Assembly: GCA_025998475.1 (NCBI GenBank)
Contig: BNVZ01000066.1
Span: 1 to 6,921 of the forward strand
DNA length: 6,921 nt
Direction: 5' to 3'
Source of the DNA: Endomicrobiia bacterium
GTDB lineage: Bacteria; Elusimicrobiota; Endomicrobiia; Endomicrobiales; Endomicrobiaceae
A model generated the notes under the pieces. The model saw only the letters and a list, made by a program, of their open reading frames with translations, ran no database searches and was not told the DNA's origin. How positions within the stretch are numbered: the first letter of the stretch is position 1; every line of letters begins with the position of its first letter. Shown here piece by piece: positions 1 through 6,511 of this stretch. The position numbers and the translations under genes were made by a program.

Positions 1-174
1 AAATAGAAAGATTTATCAGATGATTATAGTAGAAAACATTAAAGTATTTGTTAAAAGGTTCAAAATAGTCTAAAGAATAGATAAGTAATAGCAGAAGACG
101 CTTTGGACTGCGATTTAACTCAGGGTTCAGGTATTTGTATTCTTGAATTTAATGCTCAAGTTGTGCGGGAGGGC
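1..174 (+). mobile_element. IS5-family insertion sequence, copy A, 3' end only (degraded)
   Basis: This is the C-terminal coding end and terminal repeat of a DDE transposase element that enters from outside the window. Frame pieces read VENIKVFVKRFKIV, then a stop, then (shifted) RRRFGLRFN, then (shifted again) SGICILEF. These match the well-known IS5-family tail of the type RFKI..RYRNRRKRFGLRFNLIAGIYNFEL. The element ends in GTGCGGGAGGGC at 174, followed by TA. The same segment recurs inverted at 1611-1785, with 55 identical bases (15-69 against 1713-1767). At least one stop and two frame changes make it non-functional. Its 5' end cannot be seen. Confidence 0.82.
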
Positions 175-355
175 TAATGTACAAAAACCACTGTCCTTGT
201 TTGTTGGCATTGGTCTGGAAAACATTAAAAATCCTTACTTATCAAAAAAGTCGTAAAATGTGTCAAAATGTAAGAAATCAGAAATTATCACATGGAAACA
301 TCAGAAATTTTTAACGCCGCAGCCAACTAGAGACCAATACCACAAAAACGGTGAA

Positions 356-1444
356 CTACTTGCTTTCAAGAATTTTTGCCAATGCTGTTTTGGCGCCAGA
401 ATGCCCTTGTTCCGCTGCTTTTTTAAACCAGTTAATTGCTTCTTTGTAATCTTGTTTTACTCCTTTACCTTCGTGATACATCACACCCAAGTTATATTGA
501 GCGTCAGCATTTCCTTGTTCCGCTGCTTTTTTAAACCAGTTAATTGCTTCTTCGTAATCTTGTTTTGCTCCTTTTCCTTCGTAATACATCACACCCAAGT
601 TATTTTGAGCCTCGGCATTTCCTTGTTCTGCTGACTTTTCATACCAGTTAAATGCCTCTTTGTAATTTTGTTTTGCTCCTTTTCCTTCGCGATACATCAC
701 ACCCAAGTTATATTGAGCCCAAGCATTTCCTTGTTCTGCTGCTTTTTTAAACCAGTTAAATGCTTCTTTATAGTCTTGTTCCTCTCCTTTTCCTTCGTGA
801 TACATCACACCCAAGTTATTTTGAGCCTCGACATTTCCTTGTTCTGCTGACTTTTTATACCAGCTAGTTGCCTCTTCGTAATCTTGTTTTGCTCCTTTTC
901 CTTCGCGATACATCACACCCAAGTTATATTGAGCCCAAGCATTTCCTTGTTCTGCTGACTTTTTATACCAGTTAATTGCTTCTTTGTAATCTTGTTTTAC
1001 TCCTTTTCCTTCGTGATACATCAAACCTAAGCTATTTTGAGCCCGAGCATTTCCTTGTTCTGCTGACTTTTTAAACCAGTTAATTGCTTCTTTATAATCT
1101 TGTTTTACTCCTTCTTTTCCTTTGAGATACGTCCAACCTAAGTAACATTGAGCCTTAGCATCTCCTTGTTCCGCTGCTTTTTTAAGCCAGTTAAATGCTT
1201 CTTTATAGTCTTGTTCCTCTCCTTTTCCATTATCATACATCAAATCCAACTTATTTTGAGCCTCGACATTTCCTTGTTCTGCTTTTTTTTTGAGTTGATC
1301 AATTGTTTTTTTATCATTTTGGGATACACTTTCTTCTTTGATATCAGATACACCCAAACAAATGTTTGTGCATACAAACATTGCTAGTACTACTAGCATA
1401 TTCCTTACTCTTTTGTGCTTGCCTAGAAACTTTACTTTTATCAT
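356..1444 (-). CDS. Secreted Sel1-like repeat (SLR) protein
   Basis: A 362-residue protein. Residues 1-31 look like a Sec signal peptide: basic start (KVKFLGKHKRVR), hydrophobic core MLVVLAMFVC, likely cleavage near CLG31. I see no good lipobox, so it should be periplasmic or exported. After a short polar linker come eight full Sel1 repeats (residues 55-343) of the form AEQGN..AQ.NLGVMY.EGKG..QDYKEA.NW.KK. Each is 36 residues, except repeat 2 with 37. A ninth half repeat ends in ILESK. SLRs form alpha/alpha solenoids that bind other proteins. In several host-associated bacteria they contact eukaryotic factors, but the partner here cannot be inferred. The start is supported by AAGGAG seven bases before the ATG. 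The gene sits alone between two inverted IS5 copies and shares copy B's strand. I found no convincing promoter or terminator of its own. The plus-strand open frames across it are repeat-driven shadows. Confidence 0.93.
   Translation of the reverse strand: MIKVKFLGKHKRVRNMLVVLAMFVCTNICLGVSDIKEESVSQNDKKTIDQLKKKAEQGNVEAQNKLDLMYDNGKGEEQDYKEAFNWLKKAAEQGDAKAQCYLGWTYLKGKEGVKQDYKEAINWFKKSAEQGNARAQNSLGLMYHEGKGVKQDYKEAINWYKKSAEQGNAWAQYNLGVMYREGKGAKQDYEEATSWYKKSAEQGNVEAQNNLGVMYHEGKGEEQDYKEAFNWFKKAAEQGNAWAQYNLGVMYREGKGAKQNYKEAFNWYEKSAEQGNAEAQNNLGVMYYEGKGAKQDYEEAINWFKKAAEQGNADAQYNLGVMYHEGKGVKQDYKEAINWFKKAAEQGHSGAKTALAKILESK
416..1282 (-). repeat. Tandem 108-bp Sel1 coding repeats (eight full units)
   Basis: Eight adjacent coding units encode residues 55-343 of the Sel1 protein. 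Seven are 108 bp; the second is 111 bp because of an extra residue in LKGKEGVKQ. Units are highly alike in DNA. Units 4 (848-955) and 6 (632-739) are identical over most of their first half as transcribed. Units 4-5 and 6-7 resemble each other more than neighbouring units do, which indicates a two-unit duplication. Such tandem DNA is prone to unit gain and loss by slippage or unequal recombination. Confidence 0.9.
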
Positions 1445-1610
1445 CCTTTTTCTCCTTGATATAAAATTATGTTAGCTAAATCTCTTCTTTGTATGTCTAT
1501 GTGGAGTCCTCGTGATTTAGCAGACAATAAGTTAAACTATTTTTTGTTAACGCTGATAGTGTATCATATCCGATGGCTAAAATGTCTAGGACACCTAATA
1601 AATTTCAGTA

Positions 1611-1626
1611 GACCTCCCGCACAACT
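1611..1626 (-). repeat. IS5 copy B terminal inverted repeat, transposase 3' side
   Basis: GACCTCCCGCACAACT on the plus strand, next to TA at 1609-1610. It pairs with the end at 2523-2538 with three C/T differences. Copy A carries the same end at about 159-174, with one change near the tip (GGGC against GGTC). Confidence 0.75.
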
Positions 1627-2495
1627 TGAGTGTTAATTTCAAAATTACAAATACCTGAAACTCAAGTTAAATCGCAGTCCAAAGGGTCTTTTGCGGTCTA
1701 TAGCTATCTTATACTATTTTGAACCTTTTAACAAATACTTTAATGTTTTCTACTATAATCATCTGATGAATCTTTCTCTTTAACTCCTTATCTTCTTTTG
1801 TCAGCTTTTTAGTGTTTGTTTGATTTCTTTTTTTAGAACTAGTGTGTTTGTATGTATTCTGCCTAAGGCCTCCTAAATTGTATCTGCCATGTATCTTATT
1901 GTCTTTCTTTGCATAAATACATGCCTACTAAAATAAACCAAAATCGTGCTCCTTGCCCTATCAATCGCTGTGCATATTACTTGCTTGCCTTTAATTTAAC
2001 TACTACCAACGGTTATTGTATGTCTATTATTCTTTTCGCTAAACCACTTTTGATTTAACTACTATCAACGGTTATTGTATGTCTATTATTCTTTTCGCTT
2101 TCGCCACTTTCGCTGTTTTTTTAGGTCTTTGTATCAATCTCTAGCATAATCACTGCTACTTCTACTTCTGCACCTTCCCTTAATAATCCCTTCTTCCCAT
2201 CTAGTGCATATTCCCCACTATTATTAATACTTCTTCTACGTGCTTTATCGTCCTATATGCACAACTTTTGCTGACATTGTAACTGTCTCAGGTCTAATAA
2301 ATACGTCCTATATTGCCCTAAAGTATTCAAACATCATCTTTACCATCTTCTCTATACTCAATTTTCTCTTTGCTCACCTACTTGTCCTATCTTTTCTTAC
2401 TCCCGACTATCCTTTGTTTTATCAAATGCTTTCTTTACTTCCATTAATACTAAACCCATTCCATCTGACCTGCCTGCTTTCTTTTTCTGTTTCAT
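1626..2495 (-). pseudogene. Broken IS5-family DDE transposase
   Basis: The reading frame can be followed from an ATG at 2495 (MKQKKKAGRSDGMG) but is cut by stops and frame changes. In order, recognisable blocks are: KLSIEKMVKMMFEYFRAI (helix-turn-helix region, normally LSLEDQLLLTLEYLREYRTYF); DGKKGLLREGAEVEV (normally PGKKALLKS..YEV); NNRHTITV (normally KKRHTLKTQVVV); ADT and GRIHTN around the lost DTGYQG catalytic block; KKLTKEDKELKRKI; VENIKVFVKRFKIV; RKRPFGLRFNL; SGICNFEI. No intact catalytic domain remains, so it cannot make active transposase. The family match is from remembered conserved blocks. The 59-bp duplication at 1991-2099 adds a further frame change. Confidence 0.78.
1991..2099. 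repeat. Tandem duplication inside IS copy B (59-bp period)
   Basis: The 50 bases at 1991-2040 recur at 2050-2099 with two differences (a/g and c/t), separated by a short CCACTT-containing link that is itself partly repeated. Because 59 is not a multiple of three, it shifts the transposase frame. It lies in the block encoding NNRHTITV. Confidence 0.85.
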
Positions 2496-2522
2496 AGTAC
2501 TTCTATTGTACTTTTATATATT

Positions 2523-2538
2523 AGTTATGCAAGAGGTC
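2523..2538 (-). repeat. IS5 copy B terminal inverted repeat, transposase 5' side
   Basis: Plus-strand AGTTATGCAAGAGGTC followed by TA at 2539-2540. It is the partner of 1611-1626 and lies 28 bp upstream of the transposase ATG, as expected for a compact IS. Confidence 0.75.
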
Positions 2539-2540
2539 TA

Positions 2541-2800
2541 TTATATCAACAACCAAAGCAATCAATTAAAAGAGCTTATAAGCCACCCGAGAAGATCTTA
2601 AAGAGATGTTTGCAAAAAAGAACAATCCTAAAGGACATTTTGGCGGGTAAAGTAGCTAGGAGTCCGTAAGAATAATCATTGAAGCATTACTCAAGCAACT
2701 AGAAGGTATAGAGCAAGAAATCAAAGAGCGTATGGACAAAGACGAACAATTAAAGGCAGTTAGTGGAAGTGAAAAAGGGACGTTTGATAAATGCGCAAAA
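2541..2800 (+). pseudogene. Remnant resembling the middle of an IS110-family transposase
   Basis: Two consecutive plus-strand frames join into one family-like stretch. The first (about 2541-2666) contains KRAYKPPEKILKRCLQKR, like the PPS..I..LR.LVRRR block of IS110 transposases. After a stop, the second (from 2660) contains SVRIIIEALLKQLEGIEQ, then MDKDEQLKAVSGSEKG, like the coiled segment leading to the LL.SIPGIG block. Neither end is present: the IS5 copy abuts it on the left, and the second frame runs on as unrelated-looking sequence to a stop at 2858-2860, overlapping the hisS stop. The family call rests on weak, short similarity. It may have been cut by the IS5 insertion, but I could not find the missing N-terminal half left of 1609. 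Confidence 0.45.
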
Positions 2801-2854
2801 ATAATCAAAAAGGAGCAAAGAAAACTTAAGGAAGTGCGTTCTTCATCTATAATT

Positions 2855-4099
2855 TTATAGCTCGCTTATTAAAACTTTTGACTGAGTTTTATCTTTCATA
2901 TTTTTTACTAAAACTTTCCCTATCTTAAACTCTGTTTTAGCAAAAATTATTGTTTTAAAAGCGTGTATTTTATTTGCAAACTTTAATTGACTTGTTAAAT
3001 TCTTATCATTTATAGGACCGAAAACAGAAATATCTTTATTGTCTTTTAATCCGTTTCTTGTTACATTTATGGCAAAAGCAAAAGCATCGTTAAAAAGTTC
3101 TTGATCCGCAATAGCCACAAAAATTTTCTCAGGGTTGTAAAGATTATTAAAGAAATCTGTATTTTGCGCCGCAAGAAGAGCTCTTTGCGAACCTAAAGCA
3201 AAACCCACTGCCGGAGTATTTTGCCCACCAATTTCTTTAACGAGATTATCGTACCTTCCTCCAGCCGCAAGCGCATCTTGCGAACCTACAGCATCTGAAC
3301 GAATCTCAAAAACAGTCCTTGTGTAATAATCCAGCCCTCTTACAAGTTTTCCGTCAACAACACAATTACACCCTGCGCTTCTAAGCAACGACCGTACCAT
3401 ATTAAATTTGCCACTACAATCATCGCATAAATAATCCGGCATTTGTGGCGCATCTGTAAATTTACATGAATCCACTTTGCAATCAAGAACTCTTAAAGGG
3501 TTTTTATCAAGTCTCCTTATGCAGTCTTGGCACAAATCCCCGACAGATGCAAAATATTTAACCAATGCTTCTTTAAAAAGCGGTCTGCATTTTTGGCAAC
3601 CTAAAGAATTTATATGCACCTTTATTTCGCTTATGCCTATAGAGGCAAGCAAATCTTGAGCAAGAATAATAATCTCCGCATCTGCTGCGGGAGACGAACT
3701 GTCATAAAATTCAGCTCCAATCTGGTGAAATTGTCTGTATCTGCCAGCTTGAGGCCTTTCGTAGCGAAACATTTCTCCAACGTAAAAAAATTTTCCCGCA
3801 GGATTTGAAACGCCCATTCTGTGCTCAATAAAAGCTCTTGCTAAAGAAGCTGTACCTTCGGGACGAAGCGCAAGTTTTCTACCGCCTTTGTCTTCGAAAA
3901 TATACATTTCTTTTTCTACTATATCCGTAACCTGTCCTATCGAACGCATAAAAAGAGAAGCGTCTTCAAATATAGGCGTTCTCACTTCTTCAAACCCATG
4001 TTTTCTAAAAATCTCTTTAGATTTTTGCTCCAGCAAACTCATATCTAAAGCGTTTGCTCCAAAAATATCACGCGTTCCTCGCGACGCTTTATAATTCAT
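2855..4099 (-). CDS. hisS: Histidyl-tRNA synthetase (HisRS)
   Basis: Cytoplasmic class II synthetase that joins histidine to tRNA-His using ATP. At 414 residues it is full length (E. coli has 424). Visible parts: N-terminal SRGTRDIFG (6-14); ALRPEGTASLAR (77-88); motif 2 FRYERPQAGRYRQFHQ (111-126); histidine-binding LVRGLDYYTRT (252-262); AAGGRYDNL (278-286); motif 3 GFALGSQR (299-306); and a C-terminal anticodon-binding domain (about 325-414) with QLKFANK. The insertion domain carries four cysteine pairs (168/171, 190/193, 207/212, 225/228), a zinc-ribbon-like pattern common in many bacterial HisRS. Motif 3 has Q305 where E is usual before the arginine. The start overlaps the upstream gene's stop by 11 bp and has AAGGAAG six bases before the ATG. 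It is the last gene of the operon; no clear terminator follows. Confidence 0.97.
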   Translation of the reverse strand: MNYKASRGTRDIFGANALDMSLLEQKSKEIFRKHGFEEVRTPIFEDASLFMRSIGQVTDIVEKEMYIFEDKGGRKLALRPEGTASLARAFIEHRMGVSNPAGKFFYVGEMFRYERPQAGRYRQFHQIGAEFYDSSSPAADAEIIILAQDLLASIGISEIKVHINSLGCQKCRPLFKEALVKYFASVGDLCQDCIRRLDKNPLRVLDCKVDSCKFTDAPQMPDYLCDDCSGKFNMVRSLLRSAGCNCVVDGKLVRGLDYYTRTVFEIRSDAVGSQDALAAGGRYDNLVKEIGGQNTPAVGFALGSQRALLAAQNTDFFNNLYNPEKIFVAIADQELFNDAFAFAINVTRNGLKDNKDISVFGPINDKNLTSQLKFANKIHAFKTIIFAKTEFKIGKVLVKNMKDKTQSKVLISEL

Positions 4100-4784
4100 T
4101 TTTTACTTCCTTAATCTTTGCTATTTCTTCTTTAAGCTCTATCTTACTACTGCCATCCATACCTATTACTCCAGCTGAAATAATAAATTGAAAAGCTTGC
4201 TCTACACCATAATCAGTATAAATAACATCTTCCTCCTTAATCAACAACAAAAATCCAGTCGTGGGGTTAGGCGCTGTAGGCATAAAAGCACAGATACGCT
4301 TCTCTCCTTTTATCATTTGGACCCCTGTTAAAAAAGCAACGTTGTAAACCTCTTTATTTGGATAATAGACAAAAATAACCTGTTTAAAACTTTTTTTATT
4401 GTCAGTTCCAAATATAAAATTTACAAATTGTTTTGCCGCAGAATGTACTGTGCCTAAAATAGGCAGTTTTTCGATAAGTTTTTCTATAAAACCTAAAGTG
4501 CGTTTTCCAAAAACTCTATTTGTAATAAAACCAAGTACCAAAATGCACATTATTGAAACAAAAAAACTTAAAATTTTTGCTAGAATGTGCTGCCAATACG
4601 TATCTGAAACACAATAACTTACTGCAGGGAGAGTAAAACTGCCTACCCATTTAAAAAGAGTAGCAACAACACGGTAAGTTAACCAAAGTGGAATTATAAC
4701 CACTAATCCAGTTGCCAAGTATGTTTTAACTAAAACCTTAAATTTCTCTTTTAGACTTTTTTTGTTTTGTTTTTTATTTTCCAT
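4089..4784 (-). CDS. DUF502 family inner-membrane protein
   Basis: A 231-residue protein matching the DUF502 family (PF04367), whose function is not established. After a lysine-rich cytoplasmic start come two likely membrane helices, at about 22-45 (YLATGLVVIIPLWLTY) and 66-88 (LAKILSFFVSIMCILVLGF). Family blocks follow: KLPILGTVHSAAKQF (106-120); YYPNKEVYNVAFLTG (140-154); PTAPNPTTGFLLLIKEEDV (169-187); and the C-terminal EQAFQFIISAGVI (195-207). The polar tail ends in a charged helix. It is translated between the mutase and hisS, overlapping each by 11 bp, so coupling is likely. An AAGG lies nine bases before the ATG. Length and blocks look complete. The neighbours give no direct functional clue. 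Confidence 0.92.
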   Translation of the reverse strand: MENKKQNKKSLKEKFKVLVKTYLATGLVVIIPLWLTYRVVATLFKWVGSFTLPAVSYCVSDTYWQHILAKILSFFVSIMCILVLGFITNRVFGKRTLGFIEKLIEKLPILGTVHSAAKQFVNFIFGTDNKKSFKQVIFVYYPNKEVYNVAFLTGVQMIKGEKRICAFMPTAPNPTTGFLLLIKEEDVIYTDYGVEQAFQFIISAGVIGMDGSSKIELKEEIAKIKEVKNEL

Positions 4785-6198
4785 AGATAAATGCCTTGCC
4801 TGCCTTTAAAATTTTGTTAAGTTTTGTTTGAGAATCAGATTCAGCATATATCCTTACCACCGGTTCCGTGCCTGAAAGCCTAAATCCTATCCATGTATTA
4901 TCATCCAAAATAAACTTATCCCCGTCAATAGTTATTCTCTTCTGGATTTTCATACCTGCAATGCTTTTGCAAGTTTTATTTTTTAAGGTATCTCTAAAAG
5001 CTTGCAAAGTCTGGCGTGGCAAAGAAAAATTTAGTCTTGATGTTAAAACTTCACCTGTAAGTTTTTTAACATCTTTTAACAACTCTGCTATAGATTTTTT
5101 GCTCATTACAACGGCTTCAACCACTAAAAGACATGCCAAAATACCGTCTTTTTCAGGGATATGCCCTCTTATTGTAAGCCCTCCCGATTCTTCCCCTCCA
5201 ATTATAAACTTATCAGGATTATTTACCATAATATCGCCAATGTACCTAAAACCTACTGGAGTTTCAACAACATCCACTCCAATTTTAGCCGCAAGTTTAT
5301 TTACAAGATGCGTAGTCATAACAGTTTTTGCAACAATACCTGTCCATCCTCTTGTTTTGTTTAAATGGTACAATAGGACTGGTATAGCCTGATTTGGAGT
5401 TATAAAAGTTCCGTCGGAATCTATAACTCCGAATCTGTCTGCATCTCCATCAACTGAAAGCCCGAGTTTATACGGCCCCTGCTTAACCAAACGCGCAAGT
5501 TCCGTAAGATTTTTTTCAGACGGTTCAGGTGCCCCTCCGCCAAACATTGTATCTCTATTTTTGTTGATGGTTACATTGCATATCCCGGCATCCTCAAGCA
5601 ACGCGTCAAGATAATTGTTGCCTGTACCGTGCAAAACATCAGTTGCAGCTTTTATTTTTGACTTTCTTAAAGCTTTAAAATCTACAAGCTCTTTTATCTT
5701 TTTCATGTATACAGGACGTGGATTATATATTTCTATAAGTTTTCTTTTAACAGCCAAATCAAAAGGAATGAATTTGATATTTATGCCTTGTATAAGAGCG
5801 CAGTATTTTTCTATTTTCTGAGTTGTTTCAGGCAAAGCAGCACCGCCCCACTTGGATGAATATTTTAAACCGTTGTATTTATAGAGGTTATGACTTGCGG
5901 TAAAATTAATACCTCCAGCAAGTTTAGAATTTATAACGTTATAAGCTATTACAGGCGTTGGAGTATCTCTATTGCAAAGTAATACCTTTATACCATTCCC
6001 AACTAAAATTTCCGAAGCTGTTTTGGCAAAATTTTCCGACATAAATCTAGTGTCGTATCCTACAATGACAGAAACTGCAGTTTTTCTATGTTCTTCATTA
6101 ATAAGATTTGCTATAGCTTGCGTAACAATAGCAACATTGTCATATGTAAATTCTTCAGCTATAATCCCTCTCCAGCCTGACGTTCCAAATTTAATCAT
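4774..6198 (-). CDS. Alpha-D-phosphohexomutase (phosphoglucomutase/phosphomannomutase type)
   Basis: Cytoplasmic enzyme that moves a phosphate between C1 and C6 of a hexose, probably glucose; mannose cannot be excluded. It resembles the cyanobacterial/bacterial PGM-like group with FGTSGWRGIIAEEFTYDNV at its start. Counting from the upstream ATG at 6210: active serine loop TASHN with S106; metal loop DGDADR (254-259); sugar loop GGEESGG (338-344); and phosphate-binding loop SGTEP (446-450). All four domains are present. I prefer the ATG at 6198 (474 residues) because AAGGT lies five bases before it and family members begin right at IKFGT; the ATG at 6210 has no Shine-Dalgarno. The usual TASHNP is TASHNL here. 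It is the first gene of the operon and overlaps the DUF502 gene by 11 bp. Confidence 0.94.
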   Translation of the reverse strand: MIKFGTSGWRGIIAEEFTYDNVAIVTQAIANLINEEHRKTAVSVIVGYDTRFMSENFAKTASEILVGNGIKVLLCNRDTPTPVIAYNVINSKLAGGINFTASHNLYKYNGLKYSSKWGGAALPETTQKIEKYCALIQGINIKFIPFDLAVKRKLIEIYNPRPVYMKKIKELVDFKALRKSKIKAATDVLHGTGNNYLDALLEDAGICNVTINKNRDTMFGGGAPEPSEKNLTELARLVKQGPYKLGLSVDGDADRFGVIDSDGTFITPNQAIPVLLYHLNKTRGWTGIVAKTVMTTHLVNKLAAKIGVDVVETPVGFRYIGDIMVNNPDKFIIGGEESGGLTIRGHIPEKDGILACLLVVEAVVMSKKSIAELLKDVKKLTGEVLTSRLNFSLPRQTLQAFRDTLKNKTCKSIAGMKIQKRITIDGDKFILDDNTWIGFRLSGTEPVVRIYAESDSQTKLNKILKAGKAFIYGK

Positions 6199-6275
6199 AT
6201 TTACCTTCATTGCTAAGATATGTCGTTTTTAGCCTGTCATTCTTTTTCTTTGTCGGCGTATAATTTCAATTGGAA

Positions 6276-6303
6276 AATATAAATTCGCCCATGCTATGGC
6301 CAA
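6276..6303 (-). promoter_or_regulatory. Possible operon promoter (TTGGCC-16-TATATT)
   Basis: Read on the minus strand, TTGGCC (6298-6303) is followed after 16 bases by TATATT (6276-6281). This would give a leader of about 70 bases before the mutase start. It lies downstream of the terminator at 6431-6457, where an independent promoter is needed. The match is moderate and AT-rich DNA gives chance hits. Confidence 0.35.
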
Positions 6304-6430
6304 GTTGCTTTAGTGGTCTGCCTAAAAACTTTTGCTACCCCACTATTATCCCATCCTGAGCTTGTTTGGACATCTAATGTTGTTTTTTACGATAAGATGG
6401 CAGAAACAAAATTAGTAGTATGATAAATAC

Positions 6431-6457
6431 AAAAACCCACCAAAATCATGGGTTTTT
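6431..6457. terminator. Rho-independent terminator, possibly bidirectional
   Basis: A 9-bp perfect stem, AAAAACCCA pairing with TGGGTTTTT, closes a 9-base loop. On the minus strand the stem ends in TTTTT and is followed by GTATTT, so it would stop transcription coming from the right end before the mutase operon. The A-rich flank gives a usable T run for the plus strand too. GGGT at 6470-6473 could compete for the ACCC of the stem, but that pairing is only four bases. Confidence 0.7.
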
Positions 6458-6479
6458 AGAGAGACCCTTTAAGTTGCAC

Positions 6480-6511
6480 CTTAACAAAAAAGAAGATAAG
6501 CTTTTGTTAAG
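6480..6511. repeat. Perfect 10-bp inverted repeat (hairpin)
   Basis: CTTAACAAAA at 6480-6489 pairs exactly with TTTTGTTAAG at 6502-6511 around a 12-base loop. No T run follows it, so it looks less like a terminator than like a structured RNA element or protein site. It sits 22 bp from the terminator hairpin. Confidence 0.6.

Larger units (their letters stand above)
1611..2538 (-). mobile_element. IS5-family insertion sequence, copy B, near full length but inactive
   Basis: About 928 bp, normal for small IS5-family elements. It is bounded by 16-bp imperfect inverted repeats (1611-1626, GACCTCCCGCACAACT; 2523-2538, reverse complement GACCTCTTGCATAACT) that agree at 13 positions, the other three being C/T. 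TA lies directly outside both ends (1609-1610 and 2539-2540), consistent with a 2-bp TA target duplication as in the IS427-type subgroup. The interior is one transposase gene on the minus strand, broken by several stops and frameshifts. Its 3' end repeats copy A at 1-174 in the opposite orientation. Confidence 0.8.

Noticed and set aside
15..72. Small frame MIIVENIKVFVKRFKIV present in both IS copies
   Set aside because: It is the inside of the transposase tail, cut by a stop; the matching frame extends upstream in copy B.
168..228. Cysteine pairs in HisRS (residue numbers) as an unusual fused zinc domain
   Set aside because: This cysteine-rich insertion is seen in HisRS of many bacteria and is not novel.
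206..341. Imperfect inverted repeat GGCATTGGTCT / AGACCAATACC downstream of the Sel1 gene
   Set aside because: Ten of 11 bases match but the arms are 114 bases apart with no T run, so it is not a usable terminator; probably chance or old duplication.
260..1387. Plus-strand open frames across the Sel1 gene, rich in FRCFFKPVNCFF-like repeats
   Set aside because: They are the antisense shadow of the tandem Sel1 repeats; the minus frame has the signal peptide, ribosome site and family motif.
2240..2497. 85-residue hydrophobic plus-strand frame
   Set aside because: It lies antisense to the IS5 transposase remnant, has no good ribosome site and no family resemblance.
3477..4094. Plus-strand and alternative minus-strand frames inside hisS
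   Set aside because: They are shadows of the hisS reading frame.
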